Source: Bdellovibrio bacteriovorus (GTDB lineage Bacteria; Bdellovibrionota; Bdellovibrionia; Bdellovibrionales; Bdellovibrionaceae). From it: a stretch of 64,000 nt of DNA. The stretch lies in NCBI RefSeq assembly GCF_001592755.1, contig NZ_LUKF01000016.1, positions 496,001 to 560,000 of the forward strand, in the 5' to 3' direction. The translations under genes were made by a program, and so were the position numbers. Shown in pieces: positions 18,700-28,575 of the stretch. A model generated the notes under the pieces. It did not search any database. It had not been told where the DNA came from and saw nothing but the letters and a program-made list of their open reading frames with translations. How positions within the stretch are numbered: the first letter of the stretch is position 1; every line of letters begins with the position of its first letter.

Positions 18700-19632
18700 A
18701 TGAAAAAACGCGAATGGCTTATAGTGATTCTTCCTTTGCTCGCAACCTGGCTCGTGGACCGTGTCACGAAAATCTGGGCGACAGGAATCACACAGCTAAA
18801 ATCTTTTGGTCCGGTTCACTTTGTTTTGCATCACAATCACGGCGCAATGTTGGGACTGTTTTCAGATTTGCCGTCTGTACTAAGAATCGTGTCTCTTTCT
18901 ACGGGTGGAGCGTTCCTTCTTTGCACTTACGCTTTGATTCAATACCTTTTGCCGATCAAGTCCCTGACTTTACGAAGTGGTCTTTCCATTCTTATTGGCG
19001 GCATCATCGGCAACGTCACCGACCGGATTATCTGGGGTTATGTGGTGGACTTTATCGTTTTGGGTACGCCATCGCTTTCAAGTCCAGCATTCAACTTAGC
19101 GGATGCTTTGCAATGGTTAGGTTATGCATTGATTGTCTATGCGATCATTCGTGAAGGCGAACTTTTATGGCCTGAAAACAATGTTCGTAAGCAATATTGG
19201 GTGAACATGCCATTTCAGCTGAAGTACTGCTTCATTCTGATGGCGGTAGGTTTAAGTCTGACTTTGATTTGTTTGGTGTTCTCGTACACATATATGCGAG
19301 TGACGATTCAAGAGCTGGTGGGGAATAACGCGTTCTTATTGAATAAGTTCCTGGTTCCTTACGTCATCACTTTTATAATTATCTGTATCGCGTTTTGTGC
19401 CATCTTATTTGCTGTGGGTCGTTTGATCTCGCACCGAATTGCCGGACCGCTTTATGCCTTCGAGCGTTTTCTAAAGACTTCTTTGGAGGGAACATCTTCG
19501 CCTCTGAAACTGCGAGCTGGAGATGAATTTAAACACCTGGAAGAACTGGCCGAACAAATCAATGAGCGCCTAAATCAAATTAAAAAAGAGCGCACCGTCA
19601 ACGTCATCGAATACAAAGAAGATGAAAACTAA
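18700..19632 (+). CDS. lspA: Signal peptidase II fused to a membrane HAMP-like module
   Basis: 310 aa, about twice normal LspA. Residues 1-155 are a complete prolipoprotein signal peptidase with all landmarks: Asp20, NHGAMLG at 46-52, GNVTDR at 104-109, catalytic Asp in GYVVDFI (117) and in FNLAD (135). Residues 165-310 add two more membrane helices (about 178-200 and 217-240) separated by a roughly 16-residue periplasmic loop, then a HAMP-like segment (SHRIAGPLYAFERFLK, LRAGDEFKHLEELAEQIN). This module normally occurs as a separate signalling protein. Lipoprotein maturation should be intact; what the extra module senses or binds is unknown. Confidence 0.88.
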   Translation: MKKREWLIVILPLLATWLVDRVTKIWATGITQLKSFGPVHFVLHHNHGAMLGLFSDLPSVLRIVSLSTGGAFLLCTYALIQYLLPIKSLTLRSGLSILIGGIIGNVTDRIIWGYVVDFIVLGTPSLSSPAFNLADALQWLGYALIVYAIIREGELLWPENNVRKQYWVNMPFQLKYCFILMAVGLSLTLICLVFSYTYMRVTIQELVGNNAFLLNKFLVPYVITFIIICIAFCAILFAVGRLISHRIAGPLYAFERFLKTSLEGTSSPLKLRAGDEFKHLEELAEQINERLNQIKKERTVNVIEYKEDEN

Positions 19633-19662
19633 AAAAGGGAATCTGTGAAGATTCCCTTTTTT
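19631..19662. terminator. Bidirectional terminator after lspA
   Basis: GGGAATCT-GTGA-AGATTCCC with A and T runs, between convergent lspA and the chemoreceptor gene. Confidence 0.92.
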
Positions 19663-19667
19663 CTTTA

Positions 19668-21215
19668 TTAAGCCACATCGTTCAAGGGCAGTAAGTCTTC
19701 ATTCGTCTTTGCGACCGTTTTTGGTGTCGCTGAAGATGGTCGGGCTTTCTGCGCCTTTACCGGAGGAGGCACCGGAGATGCCGCCAACGTCTGCTCGCCT
19801 TTAATAGTTTCCACTAAAGTAGCAATCACTTGAGTCATGCTGTCAGCTTGGGCTGAAAGTTCTTCGGCGGAGGCTGCGGCCTCTTCAGAAGTTCCCGCGT
19901 TGATTTGCGTTACTTGATCCAATTGATTCATCGCCTTACTGATCTGAGCAATGCCATTGCTTTGTTCTGTGCTTGCCGCCGCGATTTCATTGTTTAATTG
20001 AGTCACCTTCTTCACGGCATTGACGATTTCATTAAGAACCACACCACTGCGCTCAGCTTGCTCACTGCCGATCTCGATACGCTCCACAGAGGTTTTGATC
20101 AGTTCAGTAATATCCTTCGCGGCTAAGGAACTTCTTTGCGCCAAGGTTCTTACGGCTTCCGCCACCACCGCAAATCCCTTGCCTTGTTCTCCCGCGCGGG
20201 CCGCTTCAACAGCCGCGTTGAGCGCCAGAAGATTCGTTTGAAAGGCGATATCATCGATCACGTTAATGATCTCTGCGATTTTTTTAGAGTCTTGTGAAAT
20301 ACCAGACATCGAGCCCACCAACGTGCGGATTTCTTGTTCACCACGAGTGGCAATCGAACTTGTCTCATTAGACAAAGAAGCCGCTTCAGCCGCATTGTTC
20401 GAGTTGACCTTCACCATAGATGAAAGCTCTTCAATTGTAGCTACAGTTTCTTCCAAAGAAGACGCTTGCTCTGTCGAGGCCTGTGAAAGCTGTTCGGAAG
20501 AAGAAGCAATCTGTTGGGCCGCCCCTGAAACCTGCATAGAAGCACTGGATAGATTTTCGATCACGGTATTGATGGCTCTGCCTAAAGAAACCAAGACAAA
20601 TCCCGCTAAACCTGTTCCTAAAAGAATCGCGAAGGCACTTACGAAGATCATCAGCATGCGTGCGTGCTCATAATTACTTTGTGCCATGGCCGCTTCTTCT
20701 TCCATGCGTTTTTCGTTGCGCTCGACCGTCGAGTTGATGATCCCTTCTCCGAATTTTCTTAAGGGAGCGCCCTTTGTCTGAGCCATAGTTAAAGCGGCTT
20801 TATCATCACCTTTGGTTGAATGATTTTTTACTTCCGCCGTCGTATTCCACCACGTCAGATAATTTTCTTTAAATTGTTCCATTTCCTTTTTTCCGGTCTC
20901 GGTAGAAATGGCATGTAAAGAGTCAATTTTTTTAAGCATTTCATCATGGCGCTTTTCCATCAAGCCCCAAGCCGTTTCCATAGCTTCTGGAGAATCTTCT
21001 AAGATCAAATTCTTTTCATTCATCATTTGCAAATAGAACAAAGCCTTGATGTCTTTAACTAAAGAAACGCGCAGGCTTTTTTCTTCGACAATAGATTTTA
21101 AGGACAGGTTGATGCCTTCCATACGAGTAAGACCGATACCGGCAATTGTTAATGAACCAAGCACAAGAATGGCCATCACAAAGGCCAACTTAAAGTTGAG
21201 ACTTCTTTTTTTCAT
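19668..21215 (-). CDS. Methyl-accepting chemotaxis protein
   Basis: 515 aa. TM1 at about 10-30, a four-helix-bundle-type periplasmic domain of about 155 residues, TM2 at about 187-210, then the cytoplasmic signalling coiled coil. Its hairpin tip reads [28 protein letters not shown], the CheA/CheW contact region. HAMP is short or degenerate ([20 protein letters not shown]). The tail is Ala/Pro/Lys-rich and ends LLPLNDVA with no CheR-binding NWETF pentapeptide. Monocistronic; ligand unknown. Confidence 0.94.
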   Translation of the reverse strand: MKKRSLNFKLAFVMAILVLGSLTIAGIGLTRMEGINLSLKSIVEEKSLRVSLVKDIKALFYLQMMNEKNLILEDSPEAMETAWGLMEKRHDEMLKKIDSLHAISTETGKKEMEQFKENYLTWWNTTAEVKNHSTKGDDKAALTMAQTKGAPLRKFGEGIINSTVERNEKRMEEEAAMAQSNYEHARMLMIFVSAFAILLGTGLAGFVLVSLGRAINTVIENLSSASMQVSGAAQQIASSSEQLSQASTEQASSLEETVATIEELSSMVKVNSNNAAEAASLSNETSSIATRGEQEIRTLVGSMSGISQDSKKIAEIINVIDDIAFQTNLLALNAAVEAARAGEQGKGFAVVAEAVRTLAQRSSLAAKDITELIKTSVERIEIGSEQAERSGVVLNEIVNAVKKVTQLNNEIAAASTEQSNGIAQISKAMNQLDQVTQINAGTSEEAAASAEELSAQADSMTQVIATLVETIKGEQTLAASPVPPPVKAQKARPSSATPKTVAKTNEDLLPLNDVA

Positions 21216-21415
21216 TTAGATTTTCCCCTTAGTTACGCACAACACATCTTGCATTTGTATGCAAAACGACGAGGGGATTTTCGGAAAACAAACAAACAAC
21301 TTAAGTTTATTTCTAAACAAATTTTATTAACACGAAGAGATCTTCGCCGAAGAATTTTTCGGAACACTTCGAACGAAAGTCGGATTTTACCTCTGAAAAA
21401 ACGTGTTAAGGATTG

Positions 21416-22261
21416 TTAAGCGTAGACGACGGCCACGTCATTGATGCGATTTAAGTAATATCTCTTCGCCGTTTTTTCATTGTGACAAAAGGCTTGCAGA
21501 TAATCGCCATCCGGATTTCTTACAATTCCAATAGGAGTGATCCGGCGAACTTCGCCTTTTGCAGAGCCTCCCATATAAACCATGTCGATGTCTCGTTTTG
21601 CTAGAATGGCTTCTTTGATAAATTGAAATTTCGGCGCATTCAAAGCGGCTAGTGAATAATCTTTCCACCAAAGATTCTTGGCCTGGCTTTTAATGACCTC
21701 AGCCAAAGTGACGTTCTCGTTCATTTTTTGAAAGCAAGCTAAGGCCACATAAAGACAAGATTTCGCATCATCGTAGGCTCTATGAGCCTGGCCACCGTCG
21801 ATTGTTAGATGCTTCACCAAAGTTTGCAGCTTATGATTTTCTACGCCATGAATCCACTTGCGCGAAAGAAGACTGGTGCACAACGCGGGTTCGGATGGAA
21901 GAGGCAGATGGTTTTTTTCGAAATCTGCCGCCAAGAATCCCATGTCAAAAGGGGCATGGTGAGCCATGACAATCGTACCTTTGATAAAATCATGAATCTC
22001 GCGGATCTTTTCTGACATCGGTGGAGCGTCGGCGACCATCTCGTTTGTGATCCCGTGAATACCGATAATAAAATCCGTCATGAGTTCGCGCGGCTTAATT
22101 AGAAACTGCAAGCGCCCGATCTCTTCCCCTTTATACCATTTGACCGCACCGAATTCGACGATGTCATGCCCGACCGGGTAAGCACCGCTTGTTTCAGTAT
22201 CGAAAGCCACAAAGGTATATTCGTTCAAAGGAAGATCTAAATTCATAGGAACAGGCACCAT
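21416..22261 (-). CDS. DEDDh 3'-5' exonuclease fused to a WYL domain
   Basis: 281 aa from the ATG at 22261, chosen because AAAAAGGTG precedes it; an upstream in-frame ATG at 22384 would overlap the divergent porin gene. Residues 15-185 are a DnaQ-like exonuclease: FDTETSG (Asp, Glu), HHAPFDMGFL (Asp), HRAYDDA (His, Asp). Residues about 215-281 match the WYL fold: an AILAKRDIDMVY start, RRITPIGIV, DYLQAFCHN in place of WYL, and RYYLNRINDV. WYL domains bind nucleic acid or nucleotide ligands and often regulate. Likely a DNA repair or RNA-processing exonuclease under ligand control; the substrate is not known. Confidence 0.85.
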   Translation of the reverse strand: MVPVPMNLDLPLNEYTFVAFDTETSGAYPVGHDIVEFGAVKWYKGEEIGRLQFLIKPRELMTDFIIGIHGITNEMVADAPPMSEKIREIHDFIKGTIVMAHHAPFDMGFLAADFEKNHLPLPSEPALCTSLLSRKWIHGVENHKLQTLVKHLTIDGGQAHRAYDDAKSCLYVALACFQKMNENVTLAEVIKSQAKNLWWKDYSLAALNAPKFQFIKEAILAKRDIDMVYMGGSAKGEVRRITPIGIVRNPDGDYLQAFCHNEKTAKRYYLNRINDVAVVYA

Positions 22262-22370
22262 AACACCTTTTTGTGTCAGCGACCAGAGCCAAAAGTCCAG
22301 TCCCCGAAATCCCTGCAAGTGAAGTCTTTGTTTTTCAATCGCGATTAGTTCAGAATGAAAGCACTTATCT

Positions 22371-23051
22371 ATGCGAAGATACATTGCTTTTATAACTATT
22401 CTTATCAGTTCGTGGACAGCTCAAGCCGCCGATGGAACATCGCCGACGTTTGATCTTTCCGGAGACATCAGCCTGTTATCTCATTACGTGGAAAATGGTT
22501 TGTCCCAATCGGACAGATCCCCTGCTCTGCAAGGCGCTTTTTGGTTTAACTTCGGTTCCCAATTTCGCTTGGGTGTTTGGGGTTCCAATACGAACTTTGA
22601 AAATAGTGACGATCACTTTAATTTAAGACTTCTGGGCGATATCAAGGTCAGTTTTTCTCAGAACACCAACTTGATTATCAGCTACGCGCAAAGCCAGTAC
22701 TATAACGGTGGCGATCGTAACGGAAATATCATCGGCCTGCGCCTGAATATGTTTGATTACCGCATTATGTACGACAGCTTTAGCAACTGGGAAGGCACGG
22801 ACGAAAACTCCAAGCGCTTTGCTTTCGGAAAGTTCTTTAATGTTTTCAACGGTTGGAAGTGGGATAACGAAGTTGGATATAACACACCCAATATCGATGA
22901 AATAAATCCTTACTTCGATGCGCGGACGGGATTGGGAACAAAATGGGGAGTGATCTTTTTTGAAGGAGCTCTCACTGGTACCAGCGAAAGCTCCCAATTT
23001 AATGGTGCCGGAGATTTGTTTTTTATTCTGTCGGCGTCGACGGAGTTGTAA
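22371..23051 (+). CDS. TorF-like putative outer-membrane porin
   Basis: 226 aa. Signal peptide about 1-20 (ending AQAA), then alternating beta-strand sequence throughout. The segment [15 protein letters not shown] followed by [11 protein letters not shown] matches the start of the TorF/'putative porin' family (S-D-Y-x-x-G-x-S-Q...PAxQGG), and the C-terminus ends in a beta-strand. Probably an 8-12-stranded outer-membrane barrel; solute unknown. Its 3' end overlaps convergent motB by 29 bp with no terminator between. Confidence 0.65.
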   Translation: MRRYIAFITILISSWTAQAADGTSPTFDLSGDISLLSHYVENGLSQSDRSPALQGAFWFNFGSQFRLGVWGSNTNFENSDDHFNLRLLGDIKVSFSQNTNLIISYAQSQYYNGGDRNGNIIGLRLNMFDYRIMYDSFSNWEGTDENSKRFAFGKFFNVFNGWKWDNEVGYNTPNIDEINPYFDARTGLGTKWGVIFFEGALTGTSESSQFNGAGDLFFILSASTEL

Positions 23052-23985
23052 TTCCCGCCGCTTCATTCAGCTCTTGATCCACTTGTTCTTTCAAGTTCTT
23101 CGGAGCTTCTTGTTCTTTTTTACGATTGCTGATCTGATTCACGAAGTTGTCATACACAGACATATCCACACGTGAAGGACCAAACAAGGCTTCTAACTTA
23201 CGTGGCTTACGACCGTCCGAAGTGATTTCTTTCTGCGCGATCTTCACGCGGATGAAACCCACAAGCTTCGCTGGATCAATCTCGCCTCGTTTTTCTTTCA
23301 CACTGATTCCACCGGTGACAGAAACGGTGTTTGTTTCCAAAGAAGCTAAGATTTTATTACGAACTATATCAAATCTTTCTGCCGCCACTTTGTTTGCCGT
23401 CATCACGTTGCCATCGGCAACCGCTTGAACAAACAATCCTGACGTCAACTTGATATCCGCATCTTTCAAACCTGTCGTGATGCCTTTGATTTTATCCATG
23501 ACCTTCACGAAACTTGCGTTTGGTGTCGCCGTGCCTCTTTCAAAAAGCATGTAGTCTGGAATATCAAAGTCATAACCTTCCGGAGTGACTTGTACGTTTT
23601 TCGCAACATCATTCATCTGGTCTGCCAAATAAGCAGCCACCACTTTTGTTGAACCCATATCCAAAAGATTTGGAGTTTGATCCGCTGGCTCCATAAAACT
23701 TTGGAACGCCTTCAAAGGTTCATTCAAAATATCTAAGAATAACTTTTCAAGAGTGATCTCGGCACCGAAGTTCTGGAAATTGTATTCAATCACAGACGGC
23801 GTTGAGAAATAATCTGAAACGGCTTTCTTCGTTTCTTCGGATTGACCTAAAAGCCACATCACCAGGAAGAAAGCCATAAGGGCCGTCATGAAGTCGGCCA
23901 AAGCCACCTTCCAGGAACCGCCATGATGGCCGCCTCCTGAAACGATGATCTTTTTGATGACAATGGTTTGCTTTTTTTCTGCCAT
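23023..23985 (-). CDS. motB: Flagellar motor stator protein MotB
   Basis: 320 aa. Single membrane helix with the essential proton-accepting Asp31 in [21 protein letters not shown] plug and linker region is followed by an OmpA-like peptidoglycan-binding domain (about 165-275) containing [15 protein letters not shown]. The C-terminus is charged, then Pro/Thr-rich. It anchors the stator to the wall and, with MotA, conducts ions. It is 97 bp downstream of motA. The helix pattern suggests a proton rather than sodium type, but this is inference. Confidence 0.93.
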   Translation of the reverse strand: MAEKKQTIVIKKIIVSGGGHHGGSWKVALADFMTALMAFFLVMWLLGQSEETKKAVSDYFSTPSVIEYNFQNFGAEITLEKLFLDILNEPLKAFQSFMEPADQTPNLLDMGSTKVVAAYLADQMNDVAKNVQVTPEGYDFDIPDYMLFERGTATPNASFVKVMDKIKGITTGLKDADIKLTSGLFVQAVADGNVMTANKVAAERFDIVRNKILASLETNTVSVTGGISVKEKRGEIDPAKLVGFIRVKIAQKEITSDGRKPRKLEALFGPSRVDMSVYDNFVNQISNRKKEQEAPKNLKEQVDQELNEAAGITTPSTPTE

Positions 23986-24046
23986 TTCCTATCCAATTTT
24001 CTTGAGGTTCCGTCCTCAGTACTTATTTCTCAATCTGTTCAGCTAC

Positions 24047-24062
24047 GCGGGCTGAAGCCCGC
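24047..24062. repeat. GC-rich hairpin between motA and motB
   Basis: GCGGGCT-GA-AGCCCGC perfect 7-bp stem in the 97-bp motA-motB gap. It is very tight and lacks a T-run; it could tune motB expression or stabilise motA mRNA, or be a dispersed REP-like element. Confidence 0.4.
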
Positions 24063-24082
24063 TTCGCCCGTTTGACAGTCGA

Positions 24083-24949
24083 TTACGCTGCCTTCTTAAT
24101 TTCTTTAGTTGCTTTATCAACTTCGTCAAATGAAGGACGCTCTTCCGGCATGATTGTACGACGAGCGTACTCTACACACACAATCGGAGGCGCGCCTCTT
24201 TGCAGAGCGATCATTGCCGCTTTAATACAAGCTAGGTAACGACCTTCAGCTTCAATATCCGCACCCATTTTTGATGCTGTTGGAGCAATCAAACCGTAGG
24301 CACAGAAAACCCCTAACATCGTTCCGACCAGGGCGCCGGCAACCAAGGAACCGATCTTTTCAACCCCTTCAGTCAAGTGGGCCATGGTTTTAACGATACC
24401 AAGAACGGCGGCAACGATACCCAATCCAGGGAAACCGTCGGCGACTGTTTGCACCGCGTGCGCGGCCATGTGTTCTTCGTGGTGAATCGCTTTGATATCG
24501 GCATCAAGAAGATCATCCACGTCATACGGAGACATCTCTGCTGACAACGTGATTTTCATCGTGTCACACAGGAAGTGAACGGCGTGGTGATTGTGCATGA
24601 AACTTGGATAAGCTTTGAAGATGTCGCTTTTCTCTGGTTCCTCGATGTGTTTCTCAATCCCTTGCGGTCCTTCTTTTCTGAACGCTTGGAAAAGTTGGAA
24701 CATCATCTGCAACAATTCGACATATTCCTGCTTCTGAGGACCTTTTGCCGTCATCGCCTTGATACTCAATTTGATACCAGATTTAATAATTTTCATCGGG
24801 TTCGCAATAATATACGCACCGAGTGCGGCTCCCCCGATAATCATCATTTCGATAGGCGCTGCTTTCAAGATAACGGACATGTGACCGCCGGCTATAATGA
24901 AGCCCCCGAACACCATCACGAATACGACTATGATACCTACAAATCCCAT
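24083..24949 (-). CDS. motA: Flagellar motor stator protein MotA
   Basis: 288 aa, full length. Four membrane helices: two at the N-terminus (FVGIIVVFVMVFGGFIIAGG and the next) and two after a large cytoplasmic loop (FPGLGIVAAVLGIVKTM and AGALVGTMLGVFCAYGLIAP). The loop carries the charged residues that contact FliG. Partner of motB. Upstream at 24973-24980 (minus) reads TCCGATAG, a partial match to the sigma-28 -10 box, which would suit a late flagellar gene, but no good -35 is seen. Confidence 0.95.
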   Translation of the reverse strand: MGFVGIIVVFVMVFGGFIIAGGHMSVILKAAPIEMMIIGGAALGAYIIANPMKIIKSGIKLSIKAMTAKGPQKQEYVELLQMMFQLFQAFRKEGPQGIEKHIEEPEKSDIFKAYPSFMHNHHAVHFLCDTMKITLSAEMSPYDVDDLLDADIKAIHHEEHMAAHAVQTVADGFPGLGIVAAVLGIVKTMAHLTEGVEKIGSLVAGALVGTMLGVFCAYGLIAPTASKMGADIEAEGRYLACIKAAMIALQRGAPPIVCVEYARRTIMPEERPSFDEVDKATKEIKKAA

Positions 24950-25053
24950 AAGATATGACCTCTTCAGTTTCTCTATCGGAGACAGTTGTGGTAATATTGA
25001 GTCATTGCCGAATAAACTTGCCCATGGTCCGGACTGGGACTAAGAGGAAAAGC

Positions 25054-26862
25054 ATGAAACGCAGCCTGAAGCACATTTTAGTATTCACACTTTTGCTTTT
25101 GACGAGTCCTTGGTCTTGGGCACAGCTGAACACCAACGACACCGATCCTCTTCTGGTTGAAACGAAAGTCATTCCTTTTGAGTGGAACCCCGGCCAGGGT
25201 GGAACTCTTGAAATTAAAATGAAACTTCCAGCGGGATATCACGCTTACGATGATCAATTCAAAGTCGTTATCTTGGAGCCCGATGGATTTCAGGTGGCGC
25301 CACTGAATGTTGCACCCTTAAAAAAATGGTTCGATAAGTTTTCAAAAAAAGAGCGTCTGGGAATTGAAAATGAAGCGACCTTGCAAGCGCACATTGAAGC
25401 TCCGAATCGTTTCTTGAAAAAACATGACAAGATGAAACTTGAGCTGACTTATCAAGCTTGCTCTGAACAGTTTTGTCTTTTCCCAACAACGAAACTGATT
25501 GAAGTTCCAATCACTGTTACCGTTGTTGAAGGTTCTCCGCAAATCGTGGAACAAGAAACCACGCCGGCAATGACCTCCCCTTCTTTCTTTGACTCTGGAA
25601 GTTTTCAAAAACTTCTAGGCGCAAGTATGTTCACCGGGCTTCTCTTTGTTTTCTTAGCGGGTGTATTCACGAGCTTCACACCTTGTATCTTCCCAATGAT
25701 TCCAATCACCTTGGCGGTGTTGGGCAATCACGCCAATGAAAAAACTCGCCTGCAAAACTTTATCACTTCGTGTGTTTACGTTTTAGGTATTGCCACGACT
25801 TACTCTGTCTTAGGACTTGTGGCTGCATCGACCGGCGGTGTTTTCGGAGCGACCTTAGGAAATCCTTATGTCTTAGCCGTTATCTGCTTGATCTTCCTAG
25901 CGATGGCTTTAAGCATGTATGGTCTTTATGAGATTCAAGTGCCGGCGGCGATTCGCAATCGTTTCGGTGCGGGCCAACAGAAAAAAGGTTTAGGCGGTGC
26001 TTATCTTACGGGGCTCTTTGCTGGTATCGTAGCCAGCCCTTGCGTGGGTCCTGTGCTGGTTGCAATTTTGACTTACGTCGCTTCCACACAAAACAAAGTG
26101 ATGGGATTTCTTTTCCTATTTACTTACGCCGTCGGTTTGGGATTGATCTTTATCGCGATGGGAGTGTTCACCGAACTCAGCCGGGCACTGCCTCGCTCGG
26201 GTCCATGGATGAACGCATTCAAGTTCATTCTTGGAACTTTGATGTTAAGTGCTTTCTATTATTACTTAGAACTTCTTCTGCCAGAGCGTTGGTTTGACCT
26301 AGCGCTGGGTGTGGGCCTGATTATTTTAGCCAGCGTTTACGGTGCCTTCCTGGCAGCAGATCAAGTGGCTTCGCCTTTGAACAAAATCCGCAAAGGTCTT
26401 ATGCAAGCCGTGCTTTTGGTCGGCGTGGGTTACATCGCTTTAGCAGCTTTTGAACTTCGTCCTTATATCCGCGGTCGCATCATGGCGAACGACAGCTTAA
26501 ATCAAATCCAAAAACTTCAGTGGCAAGTTTACTCGGAAGATCTTTTGGCAGAGGCTGCAAAAAACGGAAAACCTGTGATCATCGACTTCTGGGCAGAATG
26601 GTGCGCGGCTTGCCACGAACTTGAAGAGAATACGTTTTCAGACGCTCGCGTGCGCGCGATGGGACAAAACTTTGTCTTCTTAAAATTTGATGCAACAAAA
26701 GACTCGGATAAGTTGCGCGAACTAAAAAAGAAATATGGGATTCAAGGACTGCCAACCGTGATCTTTATTAATCCTAACGGCGTTTGGATTGATGCCCTTA
26801 CACTGACGATGTTTGAAAAACCGGATGCGTTTTTAAAACGCATGGAAAAAGCAGCCCAATAA
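25054..26862 (+). CDS. dsbD: Thiol:disulphide interchange protein DsbD
   Basis: 602 aa from the ATG at 25054, which follows AAGAGGAAAA and opens a signal peptide (MKRSLKHILVFTLLLLTSPW). Domains: periplasmic nDsbD with two Cys in YQACSEQFCLFP; central eight-helix membrane domain with FTPCIFPM and GIVASPCVGP carrying the transmembrane Cys pair; C-terminal thioredoxin domain with WCAAC. It carries electrons from cytoplasmic thioredoxin to periplasmic Dsb and cytochrome-maturation partners. An in-frame start at 24955 would add an unlikely non-signal leader. Monocistronic. Confidence 0.95.
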   Translation: MKRSLKHILVFTLLLLTSPWSWAQLNTNDTDPLLVETKVIPFEWNPGQGGTLEIKMKLPAGYHAYDDQFKVVILEPDGFQVAPLNVAPLKKWFDKFSKKERLGIENEATLQAHIEAPNRFLKKHDKMKLELTYQACSEQFCLFPTTKLIEVPITVTVVEGSPQIVEQETTPAMTSPSFFDSGSFQKLLGASMFTGLLFVFLAGVFTSFTPCIFPMIPITLAVLGNHANEKTRLQNFITSCVYVLGIATTYSVLGLVAASTGGVFGATLGNPYVLAVICLIFLAMALSMYGLYEIQVPAAIRNRFGAGQQKKGLGGAYLTGLFAGIVASPCVGPVLVAILTYVASTQNKVMGFLFLFTYAVGLGLIFIAMGVFTELSRALPRSGPWMNAFKFILGTLMLSAFYYYLELLLPERWFDLALGVGLIILASVYGAFLAADQVASPLNKIRKGLMQAVLLVGVGYIALAAFELRPYIRGRIMANDSLNQIQKLQWQVYSEDLLAEAAKNGKPVIIDFWAEWCAACHELEENTFSDARVRAMGQNFVFLKFDATKDSDKLRELKKKYGIQGLPTVIFINPNGVWIDALTLTMFEKPDAFLKRMEKAAQ

Positions 26863-26892
26863 AAAAAGCCGGTGTAAAAACCGGCTTTTTTA
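26862..26892. terminator. Bidirectional terminator after dsbD
   Basis: AAAAAAGCCGG ... CCGGCTTTTTT hairpin, at the dsbD stop, between convergent genes. Confidence 0.9.
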
Positions 26893-26915
26893 TTTTGAAA
26901 AGCTGCGCGTTTCTT

Positions 26916-27419
26916 TTACAGACGTTTCAAACGCGCGATTTCCATTTTGGCTTCATTCAAAGCGGCTTGTGAAGAAATCATCTGCGCTTCTTTTTCCGCC
27001 AAAAGTTTTTGCAAGTGGTTCATGCGAACTTCAAAACTTTTGATCACGTTGTTGTGGCGATCGACCATCTCTTGAACTTTCAGATCCAGGCTTTTGCGCT
27101 CGTTCACACGTTGCGCTAGTTGCGTGATCTTCTGACCGGCTTCGGTAGCAAGCCCATTATGGCTTTGCTCTAGACGACCCAAAAGCTGACTTTGTTTTTC
27201 AAATTTGATGTTGGAAGATTTAATCAATTCATTCACCGTCGCCACCACCTTGTTCAGCTGGTCTGCCAAGGCTTGATTCTGAGCTTTCAGCTCGAAAATC
27301 TGACGATCTGTGTTCAAATAGTTGTTTCCTACTGTGCTCATGTTCGTAGGAATTTCCATTGTAGGACTCTTGGCGACTTTCTTTTCCCCAAATAGTTCCG
27401 GATTTAGTTCTTTCTGCAT
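26916..27419 (-). CDS. Coiled-coil protein of unknown function
   Basis: 167 aa, soluble. The first 35 residues are probably disordered, then almost continuous heptad-type helix from about 38 to the end (for example RQIFELKAQNQALADQLNKV and EKEAQMISSQAALNEAKMEI). No catalytic motif and no membrane segment. A TCCTAGGAGGGG-like ribosome-binding site precedes the ATG. Single gene, divergent from the gene at 27526. Likely structural or scaffolding; no function assigned. Confidence 0.72.
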   Translation of the reverse strand: MQKELNPELFGEKKVAKSPTMEIPTNMSTVGNNYLNTDRQIFELKAQNQALADQLNKVVATVNELIKSSNIKFEKQSQLLGRLEQSHNGLATEAGQKITQLAQRVNERKSLDLKVQEMVDRHNNVIKSFEVRMNHLQKLLAEKEAQMISSQAALNEAKMEIARLKRL

Positions 27420-27525
27420 AAGACGCCCCTCCTAGGACTTAAAAAAAATCTACGTCTTCTATCATATTTTTTCTGGACTAAAATTTCAAATGTTCATACT
27501 TTATGCGCGAAGGGGGAACCGCATT

Positions 27526-28575
27526 TTGCTTAAGGTTGGACAACTTTTAAAATTCGTATCTGATCTAAATCCGCAAAATACGCCCACGCGTCTGTCATTC
27601 TTCAATTTTTTGCGTGGTTTTCCTCATCCTGACGACGTTTTGACCCCAGAATTGATCGAAATGTTTTTTAACTACTGCATGGATTATCCGCACTGGGCGT
27701 CCAACAAACAGCAGCTGGGTCACGAAGTTCAGTTTTTGTTAGAGAATTTCAATAGCTTCTACCAGCAGAAGTTTGACTTGAGTCCAATCCGTTTCCCGCA
27801 AAATATGCAGCTGATCGAAATCGAGCATTTCCATGACTTGATTGACGCGGTTGGTACTTATGTTAAGACGCTTTGCGGCGAAAATGACAAGTTCCGCGTT
27901 CTTCCAGATCAGAACAAACGCGTGATCGTGATTCTTCTTCGTGAAGATAAATCTTTGGAAGTTCGTAGCTTCGATCGCAAATTCACACTTCGCAATGGTC
28001 AGTTGGAGCCTCTTCGTAAAGATTTGGTTCTTTACTACAATTCTGAATTGGAATTGAGCAGCCAGCACACCCACAAAATCGAGGTGGCTCCTTACATTAC
28101 GGCACAGTTCCGTGTGATGGGCGAAAAGGTCACAGGTTCTTTGCTTCGCGGGTATGTTTTTCAAAAACTTCAAGAAATGAAAAGCGAGCCTCTGGCAGAA
28201 CAGACGCGCGTTTTATTCCCAATTAAGCGCCTAGAGCAGTTCTTTGTCGATCGCCGAACAGATCCTTACTATCAAGATTTGGTCAGCCAACTTGAAAGAA
28301 CTTGTGCTTTAATCCAACAGGGTGACTCTGAGGCATTAAAATGGTCTTCGATCGTCTTGAACAAAGCCGAAACCGCTCTGGATAATATCTTTATGGGAGA
28401 CAAGCTCATGACTCTTCTAGTACGTGACCTCCGTCACGCCATCGGAGAGTACGGCCGTAAGAATATCTCCTCTTCTGACCTCACTGGTGGTATATTGTCT
28501 TCACAACAATTACCCGAGGCCGATGAAGAATGTCTGAAAATAACTCCGCTCAAAGAGTTCGACTTAATAAACTAA
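27526..28575 (+). CDS. Conserved-looking cytoplasmic protein of unknown function
   Basis: About 349 aa. Two starts are possible: ATG at 27490 with no ribosome-binding site, or TTG at 27526 preceded by AGGGGG at 9-nt spacing, which I prefer. No signal peptide or membrane helix. The sequence is mixed alpha/beta (RVIVILLREDKSLEVRSFDRK) with a helical C-terminus, and the final 46 bp overlap rluB in another frame, so the two are translationally linked. No family recognised. Confidence 0.68.
   Translation: MLKVGQLLKFVSDLNPQNTPTRLSFFNFLRGFPHPDDVLTPELIEMFFNYCMDYPHWASNKQQLGHEVQFLLENFNSFYQQKFDLSPIRFPQNMQLIEIEHFHDLIDAVGTYVKTLCGENDKFRVLPDQNKRVIVILLREDKSLEVRSFDRKFTLRNGQLEPLRKDLVLYYNSELELSSQHTHKIEVAPYITAQFRVMGEKVTGSLLRGYVFQKLQEMKSEPLAEQTRVLFPIKRLEQFFVDRRTDPYYQDLVSQLERTCALIQQGDSEALKWSSIVLNKAETALDNIFMGDKLMTLLVRDLRHAIGEYGRKNISSSDLTGGILSSQQLPEADEECLKITPLKEFDLIN

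Noticed and set aside
18609-18791. N-terminal extension of dacB
   Set aside because: It would overlap lspA, has no signal peptide, and a TTG with a strong ribosome-binding site leads directly into a signal peptide at 18608.
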